Assembly (NCBI GenBank): GCA_026874595.1
Contig: CM049308.1
Location: 45,701,327 to 45,765,326 of the forward strand
Direction of reading: 5' to 3'
Length of the DNA stretch: 64,000 nucleotides
DNA from: Sipunculus nudus
Taxonomy: Eukaryota > Annelida > Sipuncula > Golfingiida > Sipunculidae
Shown here: positions 11,901 through 24,600 of the stretch, piece by piece
Layout of the letters: every line of letters starts with the position of its first letter
How positions within the stretch are numbered: position 1 is the first letter of the stretch
The notes under the pieces: model-generated
Databases searched by the model: none
Told to the model about the DNA's origin: nothing
The model's input: only the letters and a program-made list of their open reading frames with translations
Translations under genes and position numbers: made by a program

Positions 11901-14240
11901 TGCAGGTGGCGCCACCAATACCTCAATTTCAGATATGACTCATGTGACCAACATTGGCATAAAATTTGGTGATGATAGCTCCAGCCATTTCTGAGACTGT
12001 AATTTTAGTATGCTTTTTTGGACAGATGACTAAGTTCAACTTCCTGTAACTTGGCCAAAAATCACCGAACTTAAACCATTCAAACAAACTTGAGAGAGAT
12101 TGTTCCAGGAATCATTTGTGTGAAAAATTGGACAATTTGGCTGAACAGTTTCAGAGAAGAAGATTTTTAAAGCTTTTTTAGCTTTTTCCCTATAAAATAT
12201 AAGAAAATGCTATTACAGGGTTCGTACTCTTATCATGAGAAAAATTTCAAGCACTTTTCAAGGACCTGAAAAGTATTTTCAAGGACATCAAAATTTATGG
12301 ACGGTCAGTGCACCTTCACCCATGCATGTTGCTGACATCGAAAGGCTTGTAACACAAAATGCAAAATAATATTTATAATTAGATGGACCATATAGTGTGA
12401 TAAAAAGGCTAGGAAATGTAAAATAAGTAATAGTTATAAGGAAATGACTCAGAAAAGTAAAAAATTTAACCGAAATCTACACTAACAGCAATTGAAGCGA
12501 TTGTGATTAACCCTTCAGTATAGCCAGTCGCGGTTGAATACACAGCAGCCCATTGCTTTAACTTTACATTCAAAATGATCACTCATCTTTGGCATAACCT
12601 TGACAGATTTAACTAATCTGATAACGAAGGTGTAAAACCTATAATATCTTGAATAGGGATCTCTGATTTGCCGACTAGCTCAAACTTTAGCAAATTATAT
12701 GCTCCGGCAGAAGGGGTGCCGAAAAACTCTGACAGTTCGGCAATCGTGGGGGATATTCATTAAAAAAATCAATAAAAGCCTGTAGTATGTTACTCTTATA
12801 CGATATTTGGGTATAGTATTATCAAATTATTCAATACAATACAAATCAAACTTCGTATCAGCACGTTTGATATGACGACCTTGTCGTGCACAAGGTTTCT
12901 ACCATTTACCCCCAAGTCACAGGCCGCACGTGTCAACAAATGGCCGGGCAACACCTGTGAAGGTAGTTATCTAACGATCACAGACGCAGCCAGATTTCTA
13001 TTCAAACCTGTCCAACATTTGATTAAAACTAAAAATGTGAAAGCTTATTTAAAAAAAAACTCTAATTGGCGAGCTTTATGCAATCGTTATGCAGGGCATG
13101 GAGGGGGCTGATGCTAGAAGTGGTATATGTCGCTGATCACTCTTTAAGCTGCCAGCGTACTACGCTTACAAACGGCTATCACATCACAACAAAAATGTGA
13201 TTTCCCCCATGGATCCCAGCCTTTTACAAACTGACGCCAAAGTATGTGAATATACGTCAGTACCTGCCAAACACCTTAACCTATTTCAGACAAACAGTAT
13301 TTATCCTTAATTGGATTGACCCCGCGTGTAAACTGTATTTCGCTGATCAGTGGTCTTATGGAGCTAACAAATGACGATCGGGTTCGTTGGGGAAATATGA
13401 CCCCTCTGATATAATTATTATCGCCGAGTTGCCAATGTAAAACGTAAAGTTAACTTGATTTAAACAACATATTCTATTGAGCGAATTAGTTTTATATAAT
13501 TATTAACCCTCAGATTCAAATTGGTCCCATCATGTATTTTTCACACATTTTATTCCCCTGGTTTGTTCCCAGATAATTATTTCCTTTGGACAGATCTTCT
13601 CAATATAGCTATATTAATAATCTCTGTAGTACTACTTTAAAATTTAAATTATAAATCTTGCGAATTACTTACGTGAACTCGCCTAGCGTGTATTGAGTTT
13701 TCAATTAAAGAGCTTTTATACGTACCTCGGGGGAAATCTCCACAATCTTTCCAGTAAAGCAGCTCACTTACTATTTGATAATAAACATGGTTATTACCCT
13801 CGTATGTTAACTTGTTACATCGTCACTTTCACTGCCCAATCTCATTCATCCACGATTTGGTTAATTCTATTTCATACATTTGATTGACGTAGAGATGCCT
13901 GAAAGTTGATATTAAAATACCAGGTATGCATACACACAACATACACCAAACTCTTTCACAAAATTTTGTTTTTCAAGCACTTTTCCAAACCACTGTCTCT
14001 TTTTAAGCACTTTTCAAGCCCTTAAAATTGAAACGACTAAATTCAAGCACTTTTCAAGGTTTTCAAGGTGCTTAAGAACCCTGTATTAGCCAAAAAATAA
14101 ACAAAATCCGATAGAGTTTTTTCTAAGACTAATTTTTTGCATAAAATTTCGTGATGCTAACTCTTGCCGTTTTCAAGATAGTATTGGTTAACGTACAGAC
14201 GACGCCACACCATCGCATAAGCTTACAGGTTCGCTAAAAA
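8919..14240 (+). mobile_element. Family A element, copy 2 (rearranged, carries an insertion)
   Basis: It lacks the 5' tip. It starts with a segment (8919-9035) equivalent to 4620-4735 of copy 1, then jumps back to the part equivalent to 3925 and runs collinearly to the terminus, so 5' material is scrambled or partly duplicated. The 3' end (ACAGGTTCGCTAAAAA, 14225-14240) is intact. It is interrupted by the TIR element at 12216-14083; removing that restores AAAATGCTATTAGCC, matching AAAATGCAGATAGCC in copy 1. The small minus-strand frame at 8955-9167 is repeat sequence. Confidence 0.75.
12216..14083. mobile_element. DNA transposon-like element with CAGGGTTC termini and target duplication
   Basis: The left end CAGGGTTCGTACTC and right end (reverse complement) CAGGGTTCTTAAGC form short inverted repeats. 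Both ends also carry subterminal GCACTTTTCAAGG in opposite orientation. TATTA flanks both sides (12211-12215, 14084-14088). The empty site is reconstructed from copy 1 of family A. A 3-bp ATT duplication with ACAGGGTTC ends fits equally well. The interior is unlike its surroundings: more GC-balanced and without tandem structure. One unrecognised 79-codon frame lies at 12872-13111; no transposase motif is visible, so it is presumed non-autonomous. Superfamily is not decided. Confidence 0.8.
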
Positions 14241-14861
14241 AACGTGCCATGGTCAAAGTTGGGCAAAATTTAAGGTACCAATTTTTTATTTTTGTTAATA
14301 TTTCAAAAAATTTACAAGATTTTGATCCAATTATGGGTATACAATTTAATTTTGTAAATTAGTTAAAGTAATATTACTGGAAAAAAAAGTCCATAGCTTT
14401 AACATGTTTTGTGTTAAGTGATCAAATATCTTTCCTGATTTTTTACAAAATGCATTATGTTTGGGCCCATAACTTTTTTAAATTATATAATACAGACATA
14501 ATTTCTGGCATGTACATAGGAACTATATACGGGAATATATATGGTAAATATGAGGAAAAACAGATGAGTAGTTTTGATATTAGGCAGTCCTGAAGTGTGA
14601 AAATAGGCTTTTAATAAAAAATTGAGGTTTTCCTTAATTTCTCAAAGGAACGAAGTCACAAAGACCCAATTTTCTGCATGGTAGAAGATTTCGGGGACAT
14701 GTAAGTGTATGCTGAATTTCAGATTCCTAGGTCCAATGGTGTCGAAACGTGCCAGTCTTGCGGATGGACATCCGGACAGACGGACGGACAGACAGATGGA
14801 CGGACGACGGACAATGGACCACGACTATAGCTCAGAAGACTTATAGTCAGCTGAGCTAAAA
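14241..14861 (+). mobile_element. Family G 3' fragment
   Basis: It starts at ACGTGCCATGGTCAAAGTTG and runs through TTGGGCCCATAAC, GATATTAGGCAGTCCTGAAG and the GGACGGAC tract to the terminal hairpin. It abuts the family A 3' end without a gap. Equivalent text is found at 19985-20591 and 34935-35543. It is 5'-truncated. Confidence 0.8.
14828..14858 (+). other. Family G terminal hairpin
   Basis: The arms TAGCTCAGAAGACT and AGTCAGCTGAGCTA flank a TAT loop, with two mismatches. It is followed by AAAA, as in the other copies. Confidence 0.8.
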
Positions 14862-15163
14862 TTCATAGCCATCAGTGTATTAGTTATTCCAATAGAAGGA
14901 GTTTTTGTATCAAATTTTTATTTATTCTTTTGGGTACTTACAAGCCACACAGCCTGAAGGATATGGGTAACAGAGACCTATTTTCAGGTTTCCAAGGAGA
15001 TTGTTTATGGACCTCCTTTGATGTACAAGTAGAAGTTTCTAGGTCTACAGGTTATGATTTGTGCCCTGTTAACGGATAGCTGGATTGACAGCTCGATGGA
15101 CGGACAACAGACAAAGAGTGATTGTTATAGCTCAGATGAATTTCAGTCAGCTGAGCTAAAAAT
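14862..15163 (+). mobile_element. Second family G-type 3' end (variant core)
   Basis: This text resembles 41760-42031 (CTTACAAGCC...GAAGGATAT, TTTCCAAGGAGATT, GATTTGTGCCCTG) and ends in another hairpin at 15128-15158. Two 3' ends therefore lie in tandem with no 5' end between them. Confidence 0.7.
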
Positions 15164-15376
15164 AATTAAAGCACAGGAGTATGAATACAGCTGTCAGATG
15201 TGAGAAAACAATTAAAGCACAGGAGTATGAATACAGCTGTCAGAGGTGAGAAAACAATTAAAGCACAGGAGCATGAATACAGCTGTCAGAGGTGAGAAAA
15301 CAATTAAAGCACAGGAGTATGAATACAGCTGTCAGATGTGAGAAAACAATTAAAGCACAGGAGCATGATTACAGCT
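15164..15376 (+). repeat. 47-bp minisatellite, short array (~4.5 units)
   Basis: The unit begins ATTAAAGCACAGGAG and contains the palindrome ACAGCTGT and the tail GATGTGAGAAAACA. It is the same unit as the long array at 21654-29121. The array starts right after the AAAA of a terminal hairpin and ends in diverged sequence (ACAGCTCTCC). Confidence 0.92.
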
Positions 15377-15950
15377 CTCCTTCTGGCCTGCTGAAGGAGA
15401 CACCAGCAACTGAACACCAAACTGTGTATTACTTTTTTTTTCCTTCTGACCCAAATATCAATAAGCTTCTCCCTTAGGCCAAGGGTGATACATATTATGT
15501 TTGAATCCTATCCATCATATGTTAGGGGGGTTATTATGCAGAAACGAATTTGACTGTTCATCAAATTCTTTGCGGGTTATTGCATTAACATCATTTGAGA
15601 ATTATCGCCTCTGTCAAGGTCATCCATCTTCGAACTTGACCTTGTCCTTCATAACAAGCATTACTGGTGCAAGTTCAGTGAGTGTTAGTCAAATTGTTTG
15701 CGAGCTATTTGGTTAATATCATTTTAGCATTATATCCTCTGTGACCTTGAAAATCCATCAAGATCACCCATCTTCAAACATGATGTAGCCCATCGAAAGG
15801 TCCATCACTGCCGTGAGTCTGGGGACCTTATATGAAATACTTTTTACGAGTTATTGTGTTAACAATGTGTGTCCTTTTGCATGTATATTTGCTATGAGAG
15901 CGCAACCTTACTAGGTGTTCAGTAATGGTTTTTACCGCATAACTTACAGA
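15377..15950. other. Non-coding repeat-derived sequence
   Basis: It contains decayed direct repeats built on TTTGCGGGTTATTGCATTAACATC / TTTGCGAGCTATTTGGTTAATATC (about 15570 and 15695) and CTTGACCTTG motifs like those near 2850. The two small frames here (15292-15477 and 15501-15716) have no recognisable product. Confidence 0.55.
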
Positions 15951-18900
15951 ACAAGGGACCCATGGGTCACGGCGCTCAGCTGTTATATATGATAAGAAAA
16001 TATGATTTAGAAATGAGGCACATGCTTGTTTTGTGTGGAAATAAATATAAGCTGTATAATGAGTTGTGGGTGTTAAGCTTATGTATGATTTTGATAGTAT
16101 CTTTGGAGACAGGGTAGAGTATTGATTTCATTTATTTTATTAACAAATGGAGTGCTATTGTTACACAGACTTTGACTTGGCCATATAACTTATAAGGAGA
16201 ACATATAATATAAGAGTTTAACTATTTATTAAAAATAATTACAAATTGTCCCAAATATAATTTTATTAAAAATAATATGAGAATCATATGATTTTTTAAA
16301 ATAAAATACAACTGAAATGATTATTAAAATAATATCAAAGAATATATTCATGAATGCATCCATGAATACAGTTTCAAAGTATTTGCACTGGCATTCACAT
16401 ACTTTCATTTTTACCTGAATTCCAATTCATATACAAGAAATTTTATAATAGAGTACATATTCATATTCGTATTCAAATACATTTGCTAAGTATTCGCACC
16501 ATGTCTGGTATTTATTCAGTTTTTACCAAACAATGATGTTGAGAATCCAGAATATACAAAATTCACACATTTAAATAATGATCATAAGTACCTGGTTTTA
16601 TGGCTTTTATTCATATTAAAAAAAATAAATGTAATATATTCATTTTGGACTACTTTCACATCAATGTACACATTAGACACAGCAGGAATCTAGATTAATA
16701 TTATCAACTGCATCTTTGTCTATCATTAATTTCCTTCATATGATCCCTAATGATTAGTAATGAATAATATGATTTATTTTTTTATCATTAAAATTGAACT
16801 GAAAAATACCATAGGTGACTGCATGGTGTTATTTGGAATATGTGACATTCTATCAATTGATACAAGATTCTTATATCATCAGTAACTGCAAGTTAATTTC
16901 CTGTTATTATCAACTAACAAATTCCTTTTCCATTTTTCTTTAATTTGTTATTAAAAACAAAAACCAAGGGACCTATGGGTCACGACGCTCAGCTGTTATA
17001 TATGATAAAAAAATATTATTTAGAAATGAGGCACATGCTGGTTTTGTGTGGTAATAAATATAAGCTGTATTATGAGTTGTTGTTGTTTAGCTTATGTATG
17101 ACTATGATAGTACCTTTGGAGACAGGGAAGAGGATTGATTTCATTTATTTTATTAGCAAATAGAGTACTACTGTCACACAGATTTTGACTTGGCCATATA
17201 ACTTATAAGCAGAACATATAATATAAGAGTTTAACTATTTATTAAAAAAAATTACAAATATTGTCCCAAATATAATTTTTATTAAAAATAATAAGAGAAT
17301 CATATGATTTTTTAAAATGAAATATAACTGATATGATTATTTAAATAATATTGAAGGATATATTCATGAATGCATTCATGAATACATTTTGAAAGTATTT
17401 GCACGAGTATTCATATACTTTCATTTTTACCTGAATTCCCATTCTTTATGCCAAAAAATTTTATAATGGAGTACATAATCATATTCGTATTTAAATACAA
17501 TCACAAAGTATTTGCACCATGTCTGGTATTTATTCAGTTTTCACCAAACAATGATGTTGAGAATCCAGAATATACAAAATTCACACATTTAAATAATGAT
17601 CATAAGTACCTGGTTTTATTGCTTTTATTTATATTAAAAAATAACTGTAAAAAATTCATTTTGGACTAATTTCACATCGATGTACACACTAGACACAGCA
17701 GGAATCTAGATTAATATTATCAACTGCATCTTTGTCTATCATTAATTTCCTTCATATAATCCCTAATGATTAGTAATGAATAATATGATTTACTTCTTTA
17801 TTATTAAAATTGAACTGAAAAATGCCATAGGTGACTGCATGGTGTTATTTGGAATATGTGACATTCTACCCATCAATACAAGATTCTTATATCATCAGTA
17901 ACTGCAAGTTAATTTCCTGTTATTATAAACTTACAAATTCCTTTTCTATTTTTCTTTAATTTGTTATTAAACACCAATAAAAATTTATTAATTTATTGTT
18001 TATTGTGATGTTGTTGGTTAAAACTACTAGATGAGTTGGGTGGGACCCCTGGATCAACTGTGGCTGGCCATAAGCTGCCTGGATTCTCGCCTCAAGCCTG
18101 CATAATTTGATGAAAGGTCAACAAGGTCAACATACAGGTGACTCAAGAGGGGCTGGAGAGAGCCAAAGTCTGACAGGGTCTCATAAAAAACATCAATAAA
18201 AGCTACAATTTTTGGCCAATTTCTTTCAGCTTTCTAAACTAAAAAGCTGAAATCCTTATGTGTGCATGATATGAAAATTATATCAACAGTGCTCACGGGA
18301 AACAAACGTGCCATGGTCAAAGTTGGGCAAAATATAAGGTACTAATTTTATATTTATACTAATAACTTATAAAATTTGAAAAATTCAGAACTAATTTTGG
18401 GTATTCAATTGAATCTTGATTAAATAATGTTACATCCCTGACAAAAAAATCTCTACCTTCAGCAATGCCCTTGTTAAGGGAGTAAATATATTTCTTGATT
18501 TTTTACAAAGTGCATTATGTTTGGGCCCATAACTCAAAACAATTACGCAATACTGACATCATTCTGGCATGTGCATAGAGAATAAAAAATATGTATATTA
18601 TTTATGATTAAAGTCAGATTAGTGGTTTTGATATTAGGCAGTCTTGAAGTGTAACAATGGGTTTTTAATGGAAAAATGAAGTTTTTCATTAATATCTCGA
18701 AGGTATTAAGTCCTAGTGACCAAATTCTTGGCATGGTAGGGGATTTTGGTGACATCTAACTGTATGCCAAATTTAACTGTATGCTAATTACAATCTAAGC
18801 TTTAATTTATCCCTGGAATTAATAGTCAATTTCACACCTGGTGAAGTTTTTACTCTTCTCAAGGAAGGAATTACTTGTCTGATGAACATCCACACTTTCA

Positions 18901-20503
18901 TAGCAATACACCACTTTGTGGACACAATTAAATGTGCACTTTATTCATTGTTACCCTGGTGGTAAATACAAAATCTAAAATGTAGCATAGCCAAGAATAA
19001 AATGAAATACAGAAAATTATAACATTCATCTAGTTAATGCATCATCTAGGGGGAAGGGGGGTGTGCAGGGCAGAGGGGAAGCCTGCTAGTAGTGGCCCAG
19101 CTGAGCCAAGACAAGCTGCCTGGGGTGGGTTACATAATGCAAGTGAAGGCTTTACTACTAGGTGGGCTAGATGTAAACAACACTTGACATGGTGTATGAA
19201 AACTTGAATAAAAGCTACTCTTTTCAATCAATTCCTTTGAAATTTCAGATTTTAAAAGATTAAATCCTTATGTATATATGCTGTTAAAATTAAATCAACA
19301 GTGCTTACAGAAAAAAAACATGCCATTGCCAAAGTTGGACAAAATTTAGGGTACTGATTTTTTATTTAAGCTAATAACTTGAAAAATTTGCAAAATTCAG
19401 ATCTAATTTTGGGTAAACAATCGAATCTTGATTAAATAAAGTTATATTCCTGACAAAAAGTCTCCAGCTTCAGCAATTCTCATCTTAGGTGAGTAAATAT
19501 ATTTCTTGATTTTTAAAAAAGTGCATCATGTTTGGGCCCATAACTTTAAAAAAATACGCAATACTGACATCATTTCTGGCATGTGCATAGCGAATGTATA
19601 GAAAAATATGTATATTATATATGATCAAAGTCAGATCAGTGGTTTTGATATTAGGCAGTCTTGAAGTGTAACAATGGGTTTTTAATGGAAAAATGAAGTT
19701 TTTCATTAATATCTCGAAGGAATTGAGTCCTAGTGACCAAATTCTTGGCATGGTAGGGGATTTTGGAGAAATCTAACTGTATGCCAAATTAAAGGAACTT
19801 AGAGCTGAAGCTCGGGAGCTGAGCTCTAGCAAACTGCATAACACTAGCAATATGTGACATGGTGCTTGAAAACTTGAATAAAATCTACAGTTTTTGATCA
19901 ACTGGTTTCAAATTTTTGGTGTTAACAGTTGAAATGCTAACAAAAACATGCTTTGAAAATTAAATCCACAGCAGTTACAGGAAAAAAACGTGCCATGGTC
20001 AAAGTTAGGCAAAATTTAAGGTACCAATTTTTTATTTTTGCTAATATTTTAAAAATTTTAAAAGATTTTGTTCTAATTTTGGGTATACAATTTAATTTTG
20101 ATTAATAAAAGTAATATTACTGGAAAAAAAGTGCTTAGCTTTAACAAGTTTTGTGTTAAGTGATAAAATTTCTTTCCTGATTATTTACAAAATGCATTAT
20201 GTTTGGGCCCATAACTTTTTAAATTATATAATACAGACCTAATTTCTGGCATGTACATAGGAATTATATAGAGGATTATTTGTAGGAAATATGAGGAAAA
20301 ACAGATGAGTGGTTTTGATATTAGGCAGTCCTGAAGTGTGAAAATAGGTTTTTAATAAAAAATTGAGGTTTTTCTTTAATTTCTCAAAGGAATGAAGTCG
20401 CAAAGACCCAGTTTTCGGCTTGGTAGGAGATCTTTGGGACATGTAACATTATGCTGAATTTTGGATTCCTAGGTCTTACGGTTTCAAAACGTGCCACATC
20501 TAC

Positions 20504-20540
20504 GGACGGACGGACGGACAGACAGATGGACGGACGACGG
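20504..20540 (+). repeat. (GGAC/GACA)n microsatellite before a 3' end
   Basis: A GGACGGACGGAC...GACAGACAG tract precedes the terminal hairpin by about 20 bp. This is the standard position in every family G copy. Confidence 0.9.
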
Positions 20541-20557
20541 ACAATGGACCACGACTA

Positions 20558-20588
20558 TAGCTCAGATGACTTATAGTCAGCTGAGCTA
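20558..20588 (+). other. Family G terminal hairpin
   Basis: The arms TAGCTCAGATGACT and AGTCAGCTGAGCTA (one mismatch) flank a TAT loop. CAGCTGAGC in the right arm is the reverse complement of GCTCAGCTG in the 5' end of the family. Confidence 0.88.
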
Positions 20589-20591
20589 AAA

Positions 20592-21653
20592 ATTATTAAT
20601 TCATTGTTTATTGTTATGTTGTTAGTTGAAACTACTAGATGAGCTGGGATGGACACCTGGATCAACTGTGGCTGGCCATAAGCTGCCTGGCTGCCCCGGT
20701 GTATGCCTCGCGTCAAGCATGCATAATTTGATGAAAGGTCAACAAGGTCAACATACAGAGCTAAGGTCTGACATGGTCTCATAAAAACATTAATAAAAGC
20801 ATTCTTTCAGCTTTCTAAACTAAAAAGCTGAAATCCTTATGTGTGCATGATATGAAAATTATATCAACAGTGGTCACAGGAAACAAATGTGCCATGGTCA
20901 AAGTTTGGCAACATTTAAGGTACTAACTTAATATTTATACTAATATCTTATAAAATTTGAAAAATTCAGAACTAATTTTGGGTATTCAATTGAATCTTGA
21001 TAAAATAATGTTACATCCCTGACAAAAAATCTCTAGCTTCAGCTATCCTCTTGTTAAGGGAGTAAATATATTTCTTGATTTTTTACAAAGTGCATTATGT
21101 TTGGGCCCATAACTTAAAACAATTACGCAATACTGACATCATTTCTGGCATGTGCATAGGGAATGTACAGAAAAATATGTATATTATATATGATTAAAGT
21201 AAAATCAGTGGTTTTGATATTAGGCAGTCTTGAGGTTTGACAATGGGTTTTTATGGACAAATGAAGTTTTTCATTAATATCTCGAAGGTATTTAGTCCTA
21301 GTGACCAAATTCTTGGCATGGTAGGGGATTTTGGAGACATCTAATTGTATGCCAAATTTTAGGAACTTAGAGCTGAAGCTGGGTAGCTGAGCTCTTGCAA
21401 ACTGCATAACTCTATCTTGATGTAAACAATATGTTACATGGTGCTTGAAAACTTAAATAAAATGTACAGTTTTGATCAAATGGTTTCAAATTTTTGGTGT
21501 TAACAGACAAAATGCTGACAAAAACATGCTGTGAAAAATAAATCCACAGTACTTACAGGAAAAAAACGTGAAAATAATTTGTGGACGGAAGGCAAGACAG
21601 ACAGACGGACAGGTCGATTACTATAGGGCACCCGCTTTTCAAGTGGGGCCCTA
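20592..21653 (+). mobile_element. Family G-like fragment with a different 3' end
   Basis: It begins with core text (ACTACTAGATGAGCTGG; compare 33960 and 56920) and carries one module, but ends in GGACGGAAGGC...GACAGACGGACAGG. A hairpin of unrelated sequence follows at 21624-21653, so a family G core is joined to another terminus. Confidence 0.65.
21624..21653 (+). other. Terminal-type hairpin (TAGGGC...GCCCTA)
   Basis: The arms TAGGGCACCCGCTT and AAGTGGGGCCCTA pair with one bulge and one mismatch around a TTC loop. It directly precedes the first unit of the 47-bp array. Confidence 0.65.
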
Positions 21654-24600
21654 ATTAAAGCACAGGAGCATGAATACAGCTGTCAGATGTGAGAAAACTA
21701 TTAAAGCACAGGAGCATGAATACAGCTGTCAGATGTGAGAAAACAATTAAAGCACAGGAGCATGAATACAGCTGTCAGATCTGAAAATAAAACAATTAAA
21801 GCACAGGAGCATGAATACAGCTGTCAGATCTGAGAAAACAATTAAAGCACAGGAGCATGAATACAGCTGTCAGATCTGAGAAAACAATATAAGCACAGGA
21901 GCATGAATACAGCTGTCAGATCTGAGAAAACAATTAAAGCACAGGAGCATGAATACAGCTGTCAGATCTGAAAAAACAATTAAAGCACTGGAGCATGAAT
22001 ACAGCTGTCAGATCTGAGAAAACAATTGAAGCACAGGAACATAAATATAGCTGTCAGATATGAGAAACCAATTAAAGCACAGGAGCATGAATACAGCTGT
22101 CAGATCTGAGAAAACATTAAAGCACAAGAGCATGAATACAGGTGTCAGATGTGAGAAAATAATTAAAGCACAGGAGCATGAATACAGCTGTCAGATGTGA
22201 GAAAACAATTAAAGCACAGGAGCATGAATACAACTGTCAGATGTGAGAAAACAATTAAAGCACAGGGGCATGAATACAGCTGTCAGAGGTGAGAAAACAT
22301 TAAAGCACAGGAGCATGAATACAGCTGTCAGATGTGAGAAAATAATTAAAGCACAGGAGCATGAATACAGCTTTCAGATGTGAGAAAACAATTAAAGCAC
22401 AGGAGCATGAATACAGCTTTCAGATGTGAGAAAACAATTAAAGCATAGGAGCATGAATACAGCTGTCAGATGAGAGAAAACAATTAAAGCACAGGGGCAT
22501 GAATACAGCTGTCAGATGTGAGAAAATAATTAAAGCACAGGAGCATGAATACATCTTTCAGATGTGAGAAAACAATTAAAGCACAGGAGCATGAATACAG
22601 CTTTCAGATGTGAGAAAACAATTAAAGCATAGGAGTATGAATACAGCTGTCAGATGTGAGAAAATAATTAGAGCACAGGAGCATGAATTCAGCTTTCAGA
22701 TGTGAGAAAACAATTAAAGCACAGGAGCATGAATACAGCTTTCAGATGTGAGAAAACAATTAAAGCACAGGAGCATGAATACAGCTGTCAGATGAGAGAA
22801 AACAATTAAAGCACAGGAGCATGAATACAGCTGTCAGATGTGAGAAAACAATTAAAGCACAGGAGCATGAATACAGCTGTCAGATGTGAGAAAACAAAGC
22901 ACAGGAGCATGAATACAGCTGTCAGATGTGAGAAAACTATTAAAGCACAGGAGCATGATTACAGCTGTCAGATGTGAGAAAACTATTAAAGCACAGGAGC
23001 ATGATTACAGCTGTCAGATGTGAGAAAACAATTAAAGCACAGGAGTATGAATACAGCTGTCAGATGTGAGAAAACTATTAAAGCACAGGAGTATGATTAC
23101 AGCTGTCAGATGTGAGAAAACAATTAAAGCACAGGAGCATGAATACAGCTGTCAGAGGTGAGAAAACTATTAAAGCACAGGAGCATGAATACAGCTGTCA
23201 GATGTGAGAAAACAAAGCACAGGAGCATGAATACTGCTGTCAGATGTGAGAAAACAAAGCACAGGAGTATGAATACAGCTGTCAGATGTGAGAAAACTAT
23301 TAAAGCACAGGAGCATGAATACAGCTGTCACAAGTGAGAAAACAAAGCACAAGAGCATGAATACTGCTGTCAGATGTGAGAAAATAATTAAAGCACAGGA
23401 GCATGAATACAGCTTTCAGATGTGAGAAAACTATTAAAGCACAGGAGCATGAATACAGCTGTCAGATGTGAGAAACCAATTAAAGCACAGGAGCATGAAT
23501 ACAGCTGTCAGATCTGAGAAAACATTAAAGCACAGGAGCATGAATACAGGTGTCAGATGTAAGAAAATAATTAAAGCACAGGAGCATGAATACAGCTGTC
23601 AGATGTGAGAAAACAATTAAAGCACAGGAGCATGAATACAACTGTCAGATGTGAGAAAACAATTAAAGCACAGGGGCATGAATACAGCTGTCAGATGTGA
23701 GAAAATAATTAAAGCACAGGAGCATGAATACAGCTTTCAGATGTGAGAAAATAATTAAAGCACAGGAGCATGAATACAGCTTTCAGATGTGAGAAAACAA
23801 TTAAAGCATAGGAGCATGAATACAGCTGTCAGATGAGAGAAAACAATTAAAGCACAGGGGCATGAATACAGCTGTCAGATGTGAGAAAATAATTAAAGCA
23901 CAGGAGCATGAATACATCTTTCAGATGTGAGAAAACAATTAAAGCACAGGAGCATGAATACAGCTTCCAGATGTGAGAAAACAATTAAAGCATAGGAGTA
24001 TGAATACAGCTGTCAGATGTGAGAAAATAATTAAAGCACAGGAGCATGAATACAGCTTTCAGATGTGAGAAAACAATTAAAGCACAGGAGCATGAATACA
24101 GCTTTCAGATGTGAGAAAAAAATTAAAGCACAGGAGCATGAATACAGCTGTCAGATGAGAGAAAACAATTAAAGCACAGGAGCATGAATACAGCTGTCAG
24201 ATGTGAGAAAACAATTAAAGCACAGGAGCATGATTACAGCTGTCAGATGTGAGAAAACAATTAAAGCACAGGAACATGAATACAGCTGTCAGAGGTGAGA
24301 AAACTATTAAAGCACAGGAGCATGAATACAGCTGTCAGATGTGAGAAAACTATTAAAGCACAGGAGCATGATTACAGCTGTCAGATGTGAGAAAACAATT
24401 AAAGCACAGGAGTATGAATACAGCTGTCAGATGTGAGAAAACAATTAAAGCACAGGAGCATGAATACAACTGTCAGATGTGAGAAAACAATTAAAGCACA
24501 GGGGCATGAATACAGCTGTCAGAGGTGAGAAAACATTAAAGCACAGGAGCATGAATACAGCTGTCAGATGTGAGAAAATAATTAAAGCACAGGAGCATGA

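Larger units (their letters stand above)
15951..20591 (+). mobile_element. Family G element with duplicated 5' part
   Basis: The 5' end ACAAGGGACCCATGGGTCAC then GCTCAGCTG is at 15951. A second, nearly identical 5' portion starts at 16964 (ACCTATGGGTCACGAC), so ~1013 bp is tandemly duplicated. The core carries three successive modules headed by GTGCCATGGTCAAAGTT-type text (18306, 19318, 19987). The 3' end has a GGACGGAC tract and a hairpin. A ~400-bp segment at 18775-19170 has no counterpart in the copy at 55883 and may be an insertion. No transposition protein is encoded. Confidence 0.8.

Noticed and set aside
18830-18960. Open minus-strand stretch (YCYESVDVHQTSNSFLEK) within a family G element
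   Set aside because: It sits in the extra segment of a mobile element. Splice sites are ambiguous and it could be foreign repeat sequence.
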